Source: Blastomyces gilchristii SLH14081
Lineage: Eukaryota > Ascomycota > Eurotiomycetes > Onygenales > Ajellomycetaceae
Assembly: GCF_000003855.2 (NCBI RefSeq)
Contig: NW_003101680.1
Location: 1,126,976-1,190,975 of the forward strand
DNA length: 64,000 nucleotides
Direction: 5' to 3'
Program-made: the position numbers and the translations under genes
Shown: positions 34,682-45,449 of the stretch, piece by piece
How positions within the stretch are numbered: position 1 is the stretch's first letter
Layout of the letters: every line of letters begins with the position of its first letter
Notes under the pieces: generated by a model
What the model was told of the DNA's origin: nothing
The model's database searches: none
What the model saw: only the letters and a program-made list of their open reading frames with translations

Positions 34682-36382
34682 TAACCCCAGCAGAAGAGTC
34701 TTTTTTGGGGTTCGTCAGGAAGAGAGTCAGGTAAGAGCACAGCACTCCGAGATACTGGATCCTCTCATCAGTTGATGGCGCAGCTTCCTGGGATCTTTCG
34801 GGAATGCTAACTGCAGAAAGTTGAGAATAAAAAATAACAGAAAGGACAACCTCTGCAGCAAATACCTTTGGATATTTGCCGTGTGGTTTGTACCTTCTGT
34901 AAAAGTACAAATAACGGTGTGTCTTCTTGGAAGCAAGTCTGAAGCAAGTCTTTTTCTTTGACTTGGGCAAATAGTAGCTGGAGGCAGAATCAAGGCAAGA
35001 GGGACTCTGTCTGGCAAAAACATGATGATGATAGAGAAAAAAGGGAGGAAAAGAAGAGAAGAAAGAGCGACGGCGAGTCAGGTTTAAATGCTCTCGCCTG
35101 AACTTTCATGCAACGATTAGACTGTCGAGATGCTTGAGGAGCATTTTCCCTATATGGACAGAGCAAAGAACTCATACAAACCTACCGGAGAAATGATGAA
35201 GTTCCTCGGCCCCTACAGCGAGACCAGCTCCCAACTATAGCGCAGTACGGTGGTGGTTGGCCACTCATAAGGCGATGCAAGCAGAACGAACTTAACGGGA
35301 ACCGTTGAGAGGCCATCAAAAGACGGGTGTCAACGGCGTCCCAAAGCAGATGGTAAACCTAAAACCTAGTTCATTCATCTGGGGGAAAGACGACAGAATG
35401 GATTCCCTCCCCGCAGCACTCCCCAGTAAAACCATGTATTTGCTGGGACTCCTTTCCTCTGAGACTTTGAATGGCGAACAGTAAAAATTGTAGGCGCGAA
35501 GGTGAATTTCGCTCCCATGATATAACGCCTGTAAAGAAAGGAGTGGGAGATATACCAGGGGGATCTCAAAACAAAAAATGACGTCAAAAAACGGTTTCAC
35601 CGTTGGCCTTGGCTGATATAAACCTTCGAGAAAAGTATCCCAGGGCGGCGGCAATCCCAACTAGGAAGGAGCGAGCAATGAATGGCATACATAGTGTGTC
35701 CAAGGTTTAGGAAAATAGGCGAGTTGGGGAAGACCTCGATGTATGGGGGATGTATGCCCACAGCAACTGCCGTTTCGAGCTCGTAGGAAGTGGCAAAATC
35801 GCAACAAATTAGCCCGCTAGCATATAGAGAAGGTATTTCCCCATACTACTAGCAAAGAAGAGTGACTTTGTCCTTACGGGGGCTGGTATTTAAAATACCA
35901 CTGCGGCTGCTTATAGACATAGCGACCTCGCTCGTGTATGGTAGTCCTGCCTCTGGATCACGTAACTTTAAAGCATCCAAAAGAGGAGAGAAATGAAATC
36001 GAACTGGAGATGGTAGAAGGATGATAAGAAATGTTGCTAGAAAAACAGAAAACCAGGAAAGGGGAAACCCGAATACATGAAGGGTCCCATTGTCGAGTGT
36101 CTATCTGAAATTAGCCCCTGCCTTGAAACATAGTTATGCCCAGGCTACCTGTAGCAAACTCCGTTTGATTCAAAGCGCGAGGAGAAGTCCCGACACCAGT
36201 GTAAAAAGTAGATAATAGCATGGAATACCAATGTAAGAATGTTACCATCCAAAAGACAATCACCCACATTCCCCCACGAATGTCTTCGACTAAAGAGGAG
36301 ACGAACGGACGAAGGTCGACAATGTCTCAGGACCTAAAATAAGTCCGGCCTTTTATGAATTATCGCACTTCTCTTGCGTAAC
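34682..36382. other. Gene-poor stretch
   Basis: 1.7 kb with several open frames but no clear coding signal. It may include the missing 5' exon of the gene below it. A frame at 35316-35660 (minus) was examined and shows no domain. Confidence 0.4.
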
Positions 36383-37226
36383 TCAGTACGGAAAGCACAA
36401 CTCAGGGAGAATATATTCCGTGTCGCTCAAGTGAGGGGGTGGGATCCTTCTATTTATCAGCCGGGCGATGAATTCCACAACTAGGCACCTGAGATCATCT
36501 TGTGGGCCTAAACTCAGCACAAAGTATTCCACCTCCTTAAGAGAGAATCCATGGACTAATGCTGTGTCTCGCAGTTTCTGAAGAGTAGTTTCATAGGATC
36601 CAGGTGTGTCATAGCATTTTCCAAATTCATAGCCCCAAAGATAGCGCTGGTTGGTGGAGTTGAATAAATTTGTGTACAGCCACTCAACAAAAAGGAACTC
36701 AACAAAAAGGACGAATGCATGTTCAATACCTTCGAAAGTATTCAGCTTTGCATTCTTAATGGCGTCCTAGACGCAAGGGCCTCTGGTACACAGAAGGTTG
36801 TCGTGGAGGCATATATATATATATACATATATGCCAGGTTTGATTATTAGATCCCACCATGACGTCCATCATATTTTGATTTCCTATCCGTCTGCCTGTA
36901 GAAATAAGTACGCATAGAAAAGGAACACCTGAGAGGGGGATTGGAGGAGCACATGCTAAGGGGATTTCTTTAGCAAAGGATCCTTAAACCACTCAGCAGC
37001 CGTCCTGTTATCGCTGTAACAACCTGGAATTTCTCCGCACTTCACTTGCAGGTACCAGTCTGGAAAGGACTCATTTGGCAGCGGCTTTCCTAGGCGTTTT
37101 TGTCGGAAGTAGTAGAAGAGGCCCGCATAGTTCCAATGGCTTGGGGGGTCGAGTTGTAATGCGGTTCTCCAACGAGTCCTATACCCGAAAAGGCAGGGGG
37201 TTGTTGCGATGTATTTACCAACATTG
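36383..37226 (-). CDS. Two coding-like exons of an unrecognised gene
   Basis: Two segments without usable start codons read as protein. Segment A (37226-36956) starts after a TTTCAG acceptor and encodes about 89 residues with GYRTRWRTALQLDPPSHWNY and WYLQVKCGEIPGCY, then a TAG. Segment B (36766-36383) starts after a GTCTAG acceptor and encodes about 127 residues, including QRYLWGYEFGKCYDTPGSY and LVVEFIARLINRR, then a TGA. B carries a 14-bp tandem duplication (near 36685-36712) that repeats 'LFVEF/LFVEW'. Whether A and B belong to one gene, and where it starts, is unresolved; decay is possible. A (TA)n tract lies between them at about 36813-36832. Confidence 0.4.
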
Positions 37227-37457
37227 CTGAAATTTAGAGAAGTTTAGTGTAATGCTTGAAGGTGAAATAAAGTGAAAACAAGTGAGAGAAATTCAAGAGG
37301 AAATGAGAACTGGCCAAAGGCTTCATTATACGAGTACAGAAATGAAGGAGCAAAGGGAAGCAAATGGAAAAAAGAAAAAAAGGAAGAAAAGAGAAGAAAA
37401 GAGAAAGAAAGGCCGTTCCGGTTCCAAGGGGTAGGGTTTGGGATCGGTTGCCTCCCA

Positions 37458-38351
37458 TCAGCGAGATTCCTCAGCGACACATCTTTCAAAGGTGAGAAAC
37501 TCGTCGCCAAAATAACCCGTCATGTCGAGGCGAAATGCACCAGACATGCCCTCCACTTCGACGTAAACGAATCCTTCTTGGGTGAAAGCGCGCCGCATGT
37601 TGATGAGTGTTTTCCAAGTAAGGTAACTTATTTTCTTCAAGGGCTCTTTCCAGAACGATAACTGCGGTCCAATGTTGCGTTCTTGGAAAGCTTCACGTAT
37701 TCGCCTCATATCGTAGGTATGTAGGTGTTGTTTCGAGACAAATATGGGGCTAGATAACGTCACTTGCGATGGAGTGGTGACTATCTCGCGGGGTTTCAGA
37801 AACCCAAGCGTCCGCCGTACATTGATCCGAATTTCCGGCATACTCCCGCTGGCAGGCGCAGCAGTGATGCCAGTGATTAACTTTGTTCCACGACGGATGA
37901 ATACGGCCCCCATAGCACCCATCAAAATGCATATGCCACCCATAGCATAGGTCGTGAAGTAGCTTACTTCCAAAAGGGGATCGGAAGTGATGGTGTAGAA
38001 GTTCCAACCGGCATACAGAAAACAAAATGCTGCTGTAGTTCGGGTGGTCACAACGTAAGAACCAAGAGAAGTTCCTGCATAAAGCTTGGTCGCTTCTTTG
38101 TCTTTCGAAATGGCTCGAGTAAATTTTTGGTAAAGATCTTCTAATGGCTTTCTTGGACCCTGTGGTTGCGATAGGACCGGCGCGCCCTTAGGTGGCGCGC
38201 GCGATGGAGCGGCTTTCCGTGATAGATAACGCCTGAATGATCTTGAAGGGAAGAAATGGCAATTTGGCGGACATGAGGAATTCAAAGACGGGAAACTGAC
38301 GGAACCAGACAGCCGTGGAAAAGAATGACGGGGGAATAGATTTCGAAACAT
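37458..38351 (-). CDS. Mitochondrial inner-membrane protein, TMEM223-like
   Basis: Single exon of 297 residues. The first ~45 residues are Arg/Ser/Phe-rich with no acidic residues, a typical mitochondrial presequence (RSFRRYLSRKA). Two hydrophobic segments follow (about 103-122 and 131-151), separated by a short loop and followed by FIRRGTKLITGI. The C-terminal half is soluble. The layout resembles TMEM223/TMEM186-like proteins involved in respiratory complex assembly; this assignment is tentative because I rely on topology and a few motifs. The gene is divergent from the protein X gene, another mitochondrial protein, across 595 bp. Confidence 0.7.
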   Translation of the reverse strand: MFRNLFPRHSFPRLSGSVSFPSLNSSCPPNCHFFPSRSFRRYLSRKAAPSRAPPKGAPVLSQPQGPRKPLEDLYQKFTRAISKDKEATKLYAGTSLGSYVVTTRTTAAFCFLYAGWNFYTITSDPLLEVSYFTTYAMGGICILMGAMGAVFIRRGTKLITGITAAPASGSMPEIRINVRRTLGFLKPREIVTTPSQVTLSSPIFVSKQHLHTYDMRRIREAFQERNIGPQLSFWKEPLKKISYLTWKTLINMRRAFTQEGFVYVEVEGMSGAFRLDMTGYFGDEFLTFERCVAEESR

Positions 38352-38946
38352 CGTTGCGGAAACGTACCTGTATAGTGGCAGATGGTTAGCAAGCTAAGCT
38401 GAGGAGAGCTGAGGAGAGATTTCGGGGTTTTGGGATTTGCAATTGTCGAGGATTATAGCATTATAAAACATCGTGCGGGAAAGATAAAAATAAAGAGGAG
38501 ACGGAAGAACTCGAGTTTAAGTACTTACAGCAAAGGACTGAGTTAATTGAAGCCGCGATACATACCTGCCGGCTTCTTCCCGTCAAACGTTGCGATGATC
38601 AAAAGTTTGAACATTCAAGGAAGCTCTTGGCGGAACATCGATTAATCCGGCCAGTGAGCCCGCCGTCAGCCGCACCAAGCCCAAAGCAGCAAGGTTGGGG
38701 AGAACATGGAACTTCACCGCGCGGAATAGCTTCATTATTCGACTTTTTGCGGACAGGCTCCCGAGATCCGTGTGTTGCAGCTTCGAGTTATACTTCCCGC
38801 TTAATTCCTCTTCTTGATGTTTTAGGCGCGTCGGCTGCAGATTGCAAGGATCACTTTGCATTCCTACCATTTGAGCAGTATATATATACATCGACTCCAC
38901 TACAGCTCCGTCGTCATAGAGGGGGGGGCACTGACATTCGGGTGCC
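38352..38946. promoter_or_regulatory. Divergent promoter between two mitochondrial-protein genes
   Basis: 595-bp head-to-head spacer between the TMEM223-like gene and the protein X gene. No motif identified. Confidence 0.4.
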
Positions 38947-40067
38947 ATGGCTCAGGTTTCACGAATGCCATGTTGGATTTCGCGATGCCGTCTAAATGCC
39001 TACAGATCTGCTAGATGTGAGCTTTCTTGTCAATAAACTGCGTGTTTTTCCTTAGAATGAGGCACACATTTAATTTCCAGCTTAACCGGAAACCTCCCCC
39101 ATTCCTTCACCAGTTCAAAGCTGGCTGAGACTGATGTACATCTCTTCGCTCTGCAGATCTCCAAACCGCTTCAGGAACTCAATCCCAGGATCTCCCATAC
39201 CCCCTTTTCCCTTCCGTCTCGCAATTGCTTAATGAGAAAGGCATATCCGGCCCGGATGTCTCCAAAATACCTGCTTCCGGTCCCAAAGGCCGGCTCCTAA
39301 AGGGCGATGTACTTGCCTACACAGGGGCGATACCGCAAGACTACCCGTCCAACCTTTCTGCCCAAATTTCTCAACTCGCGCATCTAGACCTGAGTAATAT
39401 TAAAATCAAACAAGGTCTCGCAGAGCCGCAGGCTAAATCCGTAGCGGCACCTGAACCGACAACCACACCGGCACCACCCAGTCCAGCCGAGCCCTCCCCG
39501 CCGAAGGAAACGCAAATATCTCTTCCAATATCCCTCTCTTCCGTCCTTAGCATGCAAGAACGCCTCCAGAAGACCCTTGGCATTACAATTCCGCTAAGTA
39601 CCTTCCTCGCCCGTGCCGTAGATGTAGCCAACGACGCCCTCCCAGCATCCATGACCAAATCCCGCACCCAATCCGCCGATGTTCTATTCGACGAAATACT
39701 CGGGATATCCCCAACAAAGGCCACAGCCGCAAACACACACACTTCCCGCGGTAATTATGTCCCAGAGATAACCGCGCCGGAAGAAATCATGGCTCACCAG
39801 CCTCCCTCTGCTTCTCCACGCCGACAAGTTCATCATCAGGAACAAGATATCATCGACATATTATCCGGGAAGTCGCAGCTACCATCGGCATCTGCATCCA
39901 CGCTTATGCACGGCGAGGAATCCACATGCTTCAACTCCGCAGGTCTGGACCTAGCCACCAACATTTTCAGCATTAAAGTCCCCCCACCTGATCGAGTGCG
40001 CGGCGAGACCTTCCTGGCACGCCTTCGCGACGTGTTGCAAGATGAGCCGGAGAGTTTGGTGTTTTAA
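38947..40067 (+). CDS. PDX1: Pyruvate dehydrogenase complex E3-binding protein (protein X), lipoyl-less
   Basis: Two exons, 38947-39016 and 39157-40067, give 326 residues. The first exon encodes an Arg-rich mitochondrial presequence (MAQVSRMPCWISRCRLN). The second opens with a peripheral subunit-binding domain (about 40-78: FPSVSQLLNEKGISGPDV and SGPKGRLLKGDVLAYTG), the module that docks E3. An Ala/Pro linker and a shortened, non-catalytic E2-like domain (LSMQERLQKTLGITIPLS) follow. There is no lipoyl domain, in agreement with the protein X form known from filamentous ascomycetes. The C-terminus lacks the E2 catalytic His motif. Confidence 0.85.
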
Positions 40068-41294
40068 CTTTCTTTTTTTTTATGTACTCTTATTTCTACC
40101 TATACCGGGGAAAAAGTCTTGTAACAGGAAGCGCCGATCTGAGATATGTTTACTAAAATTTCCATCCTTCCTCCATTTGTTGTTTTTGTACTTTTGGTTC
40201 CATTTTGTGTCTAGCTAGCTTGCTACTAAGCTCTGTCCTTTTTATATATATAATTTTGCTTTCCACCCAAGGGTTCCCATTTCCCACCCCCTGTTTCTCT
40301 ATTAATCCTTTCGATTTAGCACTCTGCTGCTCCCTCGTTTTCTGTAAAACTGAACAATTTTCTGGTATCATGTACTAAAAACAAAGAGCAAAACAAATAT
40401 CCATCGGATGGGGATGGGGATAAGGAATATCACGTCGCCAATGCATCGCACTCATGTCAATTTTCTATTTCAGGACGAAAATGCGAAAATAGAAGAGCTA
40501 GGTGATACAGAAATCATTTCAACAAGTCAACCGGTAAAATTATAAATAAATACTAAATAGTATATAACTTCTCAATCACATTCCCTCCCCTTCCCTTCCT
40601 GCATTTAACATTCCATAAGCCCTCCCCATTCCAACGCTCTCCGGTTCACATTGCCGGATTCTAATGTCCCCCCAAACACCGCAAACGTTGATTGAACAAA
40701 GCGGCCGCCTCATGGACGGACAGCCTCATGGACGGAGGCGACAGTAAAAGTCAGAAGGGTACCAAAGTAGAAAAAAAGAAAGAAAGAAGTTGAACGCCGA
40801 CAAACGCCTATTATCTGCCCACCCCAAGAACCTTTCCCCTAAGTCCCGCCATCATCGCCAACGCTGAAACAAAAGTAGTCATGACTTCCAAATATCTCCC
40901 TCTAGTAGGGCCGGGCCGCTTTGAAAAATGCTTATAGAAGGTTTCAAAGAAAAGAAATACAGCACAGGGGAAAAGAGAAAAAGAAAAGAAGGAAAGGGAG
41001 AAAAGTGAACAAAGATCGAAGTTTCTTCCTTTAGAAAACAGTGACACAAAGAAAAAGAAGCAGGTAAGAAGGGGAGCAGGATTAAGTGGGCGATATTCGT
41101 TTCGATCGAGATTGAAAAATGGAAGAGAGAAAAAAAAAACGAAAAAGCAAAAACACAAAGCTTGGAACACGGGAAGGTGGAAGTAAGTGTTCCCCGTCCT
41201 CGTTAAACTGGAGGGATCGAAAGATGTAGCGAAGGTAGAAACCCGGTAGCGGTAAAAGGAGTCACCTGGGGAAAAGAGAAGAAAATCCCGCAAG
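40068..41294. other. Intergenic region, convergent 3' flanks
   Basis: 1.2 kb between PDX1 and CDH1. Purine-rich low-complexity sequence at 40960-41150 and pyrimidine-rich sequence near 40570-40600. No gene supported. Confidence 0.55.
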
Positions 41295-43377
41295 CTACCT
41301 GATAGTCGCGTAAGAGTGGTATTTACTTTCCCTGCCATCATCCTTCAACCCCTTCTTATTAAATATCTTCCAGAACCGCAACGTCTCGTCCCCAGCGCCC
41401 GTAACGACAGTTTGCCCATCAGGACTCATAGCCAGGTATAGAACTCGGAAGGTATGGCCCGTCAAAGATACAACCTGTTCCATGCGCGGGTATTTCCAGA
41501 CAACGATCTGGTTCTGGCTGTAACCATGGGTGCTGACGATTTCATCGGAGTTTTTCGACCAGGCGAGGTTGCACACTTGGCTTCCTGTGTCGACTTCTTT
41601 GATCTGATGACCAGTAAGCGTGTTCCAAAATTTTATTGTTCGATCTGCGGTACCACCGCCTGACGCTAATAGGGAATGTTGATGCGGAGACCATGCGATC
41701 GCTTTGACAGCTGCTATGTGGTCTGAAAATCGGAAAAGAGGTGTTTCGTTTAGTTTGTCCCAGACGATTAATTTATTGTCGTTCCCGCCAGATGCTAGTT
41801 GTCCATCCTCAGTATTCCATTTGAGTCCACAGATTTCTTGCTTGTGGCCTGTAAGTCGCCGTAGATATTGATCTGGAGATCGCACATCGCGGTGAAAGAT
41901 GGTTCTATCCCTGGAGCCCGATGTGAGGATGTGGTCGTTCCAGGCAAGAGCACCCACTCGTAGTGTATGGCCTGTCATTGTTCGTAACCGTCGACAGTGT
42001 TCGGCATCCCAGATTTGTACCAATCCCTTCCCAGTTCCGATCGCAAGGTGGGTCCCCTTAAGAGCAATCTTGTCAGCTTTCCATAAGTTTTAGTAATACA
42101 GGACAATGAAATCATTTATTTACCCTTTGAATCCAACTGACACTCGTTACGGTGTCATCTTGCAGCTGGCATAACTTGGTAACATGACCATTCACCGAAT
42201 CCCACATATAAACCGCCGACGCCAATCCCACACCCAGTATATTACTACTACCCCAATCCACTAGATTGAGGTAAAAATCGTCCGCTAGATCGGGCGCATC
42301 TAGAACTTTAAATGGCACTTTGTTCACATATCGCGGTTGCTTGCGCATGCTCTGCAGAATCCGCTGGCTATCGAATCGAATAGGGGACAAGCTATAGAGT
42401 TCAGATTGAACGTTGAGGTTTGGGCCATGCCCACTACGAGGCGTCCGAGAAGGTGTAGGGTTTCCAGAAACATGTCGAGGGGAGGCATAAGAAAAGAGGT
42501 TTTTGCTGGGAGTGGAGGGAGTTATGCTTGCGGGAGGTAAGGAGGAAGCGGCTTTGTATGAGGGTGGAGTTCGTGAGCGGGTAGGGTCATGGATTTTTGT
42601 TGAATACCCAGAAATCGGGTCAGGCGATAGCGAATGTAGATCGGGCTGTGGGACGGTATCTCCAAAGACTTCGCTCCGAAGCACTCTGGAGTATGTACGA
42701 TTGGCTTCCTCAGCTAAAATGGGAGTATTTATTTAGTATCGCTCGAACACGAATAACGTATGCACAGCCGCACTTACTCTTTTGGAAATGTAGCTCTCCA
42801 TGGGGCGTTCTCTTTTTCGCCTTTGAGGGGGTCGTAGGGCAGCCATCTTCATGAAGTAAGCTATAACTGGCTTGTAAATCCTGGCCTTCGCGGTTTGGGA
42901 TGAACCTGCAAAATGCCAACAACTATTAGCCAGTCCAAACGGCGAACGAATATATCGAGCCTCCCGCACGGCAAAGAAGTCATCGTGCCGTATCATTCCA
43001 TATCTTCTCTGATGCGTGGCTATCCCATCTACCCCCAAGAGAAGCAAAAAGAGAGCTTACCTATCTCCATAAACCCGTTGCCGCTTGCGACTCGGGCTCG
43101 TGCCTGGTGTTCTCTCCCGGGGCCGGCCCGCTTCTTCAAAATCCTTAAGCGCGCGAGCAAGAGCATCTGGATTTATTGGTTCTGAGTCTTGTCTATGTCG
43201 AAGTTTTGTTGAATCAAGTGAGGGATTGAAAATAGCGGCTCGAGGTTTTGTAGTAGTTGGCGGGGTATGGGACTTGGAGCCGGGTGGAGAAGCAAGTTTA
43301 GCAATTGCAGAGGAATCATTCTTAACCGCAAGGTGTGTGGCTATCATGCGTCCTTTCTCTCCCCCGGTTTCTGCCAT
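41295..43377 (-). CDS. CDH1: APC/C activator Cdh1 (fizzy-related WD40 protein)
   Basis: Four exons, 43377-43061, 42905-42778, 42713-42124 and 42056-41295, give 598 residues. The C-box DRFIPNR (105-111) is created exactly across the exon 1/2 junction. The Fizzy-family strand RYVNKVPFKVLDAPDL precedes seven WD40 repeats (GTHLAIGTGKGLVQIWD ... LTGHKQEICGLKWN ... VTGAGDETLRFWK), and the protein ends in the Ile-Arg tail that docks on Cdc27. The N-terminus is Ser/Thr-Pro-rich, as expected for CDK control. SPIRFDSQR and LYSLSP favour Cdh1/Ste9 over Cdc20. It directs the anaphase-promoting complex to cyclins in late mitosis and G1. Confidence 0.95.
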
Positions 43378-45449
43378 TGTTGACGGATATCGAATAGTGG
43401 TTTGGTGGTTTGGTTGTCTGGCGCCGCTCTATTCAGCTCTGTGATCTGGGGTTGGGGGACGGATACTTTGGAGGAATTGGGAAAGACGTTCAGTAAGGGG
43501 CTTTGGAATAATCTACGGCCAAGGAAAACCGCTTATAAAGAGCAAAAATGACGATATATGGAACCGAATATAGGATAGATTGGCAATGTTGACATGAGCG
43601 GCTTTCTTCTTGTGTCCCGGTATTTGCTGGGCGACAAACTTCTGCAAAACAATCAATCCCAGCGACAGGGGAGGACGACAGGGGTAGGAAAGACAGGCGG
43701 AACAAGGACAGGAGGGTTATTTGTCGCTACCTGAGGATGTAACTCCGACTCCTGAAAGCACCAACATCCGTAACAGACTGAGAAGAGGCCGACAGATGGA
43801 TAGTGAGTATGGCAGCGGGTGTGGGTGTGTATGGCCCAGCTCGGGACGTTTGATGTTGCTGCTCGAGCCGGTATGGCCAGAAAGGGAAGGAGCCCCCAGG
43901 CGCGACTTTTACGCGAAAACGCTACTCTGCTTCGGGACTAGCGCGCTGTCTATCATAACATTCCTCGATCTCTTGATGGGCTAATTCGCAGTATATTCCC
44001 CATTACCACATTGAAGAATATCTGTCACTAAGTACGAAGTTACTCCTAAAGTGTGTTCTTTCGCTTTTTGTGACCGCCTTGCGTCGTGGTTTTGTTCCAC
44101 CTAAATCTAATCCTCTTCCACAAACAAACTGATTCTTCACATGAAAGGAAGGAAGTAACTATTCACCCTAAATGTCACCCATGTCAGAGTGAATCCACGG
44201 ATTCACTCCTTTGTTTGTCTGTCTCGATTCTTGCCTTCAGTAGGCTTGTTGAAGAAGAGACTTCCAACTTTGGACTAGATGAGCCTCTAGAGCCATCTGA
44301 AGCCGTTTCCCCTCTATATCTCCTCCGTCCGCTGGATACAGATATGCGTACATGACTTCAGGGGGTTTCAAACGAACCGTCGAACCAAGTTTGTTTGCCA
44401 ATATCTAGGTATACCATGTGACTGAGATATAACAGCAGCAGTGTCCGTGGGAAAAAAAGCTTCATTCACAAAGTAATCTGGGAGTCTCAGTCATGAAACA
44501 GACATGCAACAGATTAGCTATACAGAGTCTGGGATCTAGGGGCTTAACAATGAGGTTTGAAGTTCTCAAACAGGTAGTTTTACTTTCATTGAGCTTTACT
44601 TTCAAGTAGTTTTGGTTGAACAAAGAATAGCATCAATGCAAAGGCTAATGGATGATTGGCCTCGGGTGGTTTTCTCAACAAGTCCATTGTGTGCTTATCA
44701 TTCAGGCTGAACCAGGCATCGTGGGACTGCGGGGATGCAAGGGTGGCTTTGCTAGCGCGTTGTTGATCCCAACCCCAGTTTGCCTCAAAACAAAACAATC
44801 GCGAAAAGTCGCGACTATTTCTAGAAAACGCCCGTAACCTTCCGACAACATCCTGGACGACCCACCATTCTTTTCTCCGCGCGGGGAAGAGCTAAGCAGC
44901 GCACCAAAGGCAAAATAACAAACCGTTTGAATGACGCGAGGTTTGCTAGGGACGATTGGATCTCAGATGAGGATTTCGCCCTGGAAGTCTAGCCGAATCT
45001 CTCGCTTCACTCCCCAGACAATATCATGGCCTTTGTATCACAACTTGATTAATAGGATCCCGTCACTAGGGATTTAAAATAGGTGCCTAGTTATTCACTC
45101 TGCCTGCTCACCTCCATCCTTCAAGTAACTTAGAACAACAGTAAAGAGGAAAATAAAACTAGCACAAGAGCAAATCGTGTCACTTCAAAGTAAAATAACA
45201 CATTCAAGTGAGCTCTTGATTAGTTATATGATAAGTTATGCGATACGATACTGAGTGAATCCCGGCCCACGGGGACTACCCCGAGCAGGCTGGTCCGTGC
45301 ATCGGGCCGAACATCCCAACCTAATTACAACGTCACCCCTCTTGCACTCCGCTTTTGACGGTGCGCTTTTCCTATTTCTTCGTATTACTCCACCCCAGCA
45401 GGAACAAAGGAAGGTTTGCGTCCTTCTGTCTACCAATTAAGCCCCACGA
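43378..45449. other. Gene-poor stretch
   Basis: 2.1 kb head-to-head spacer between CDH1 and the aminopeptidase gene. Short frames (for example 43721-43984 plus, 44586-44798 minus) have no recognisable domain. No repeat or RNA gene recognised. Confidence 0.5.

Noticed and set aside
35316..35660. 114-residue minus-strand frame
   Set aside because: No domain, no splice support and no conserved-looking motif; left in the gene-poor stretch.
36806..36832. (TA)n tract as an insertion scar
   Set aside because: Simple microsatellite; no flanking duplication seen.
40811..41341. 176-residue minus-strand frame downstream of CDH1
   Set aside because: Low-complexity Phe/Ser-rich translation of purine-rich 3' flank overlapping the CDH1 stop in another frame.
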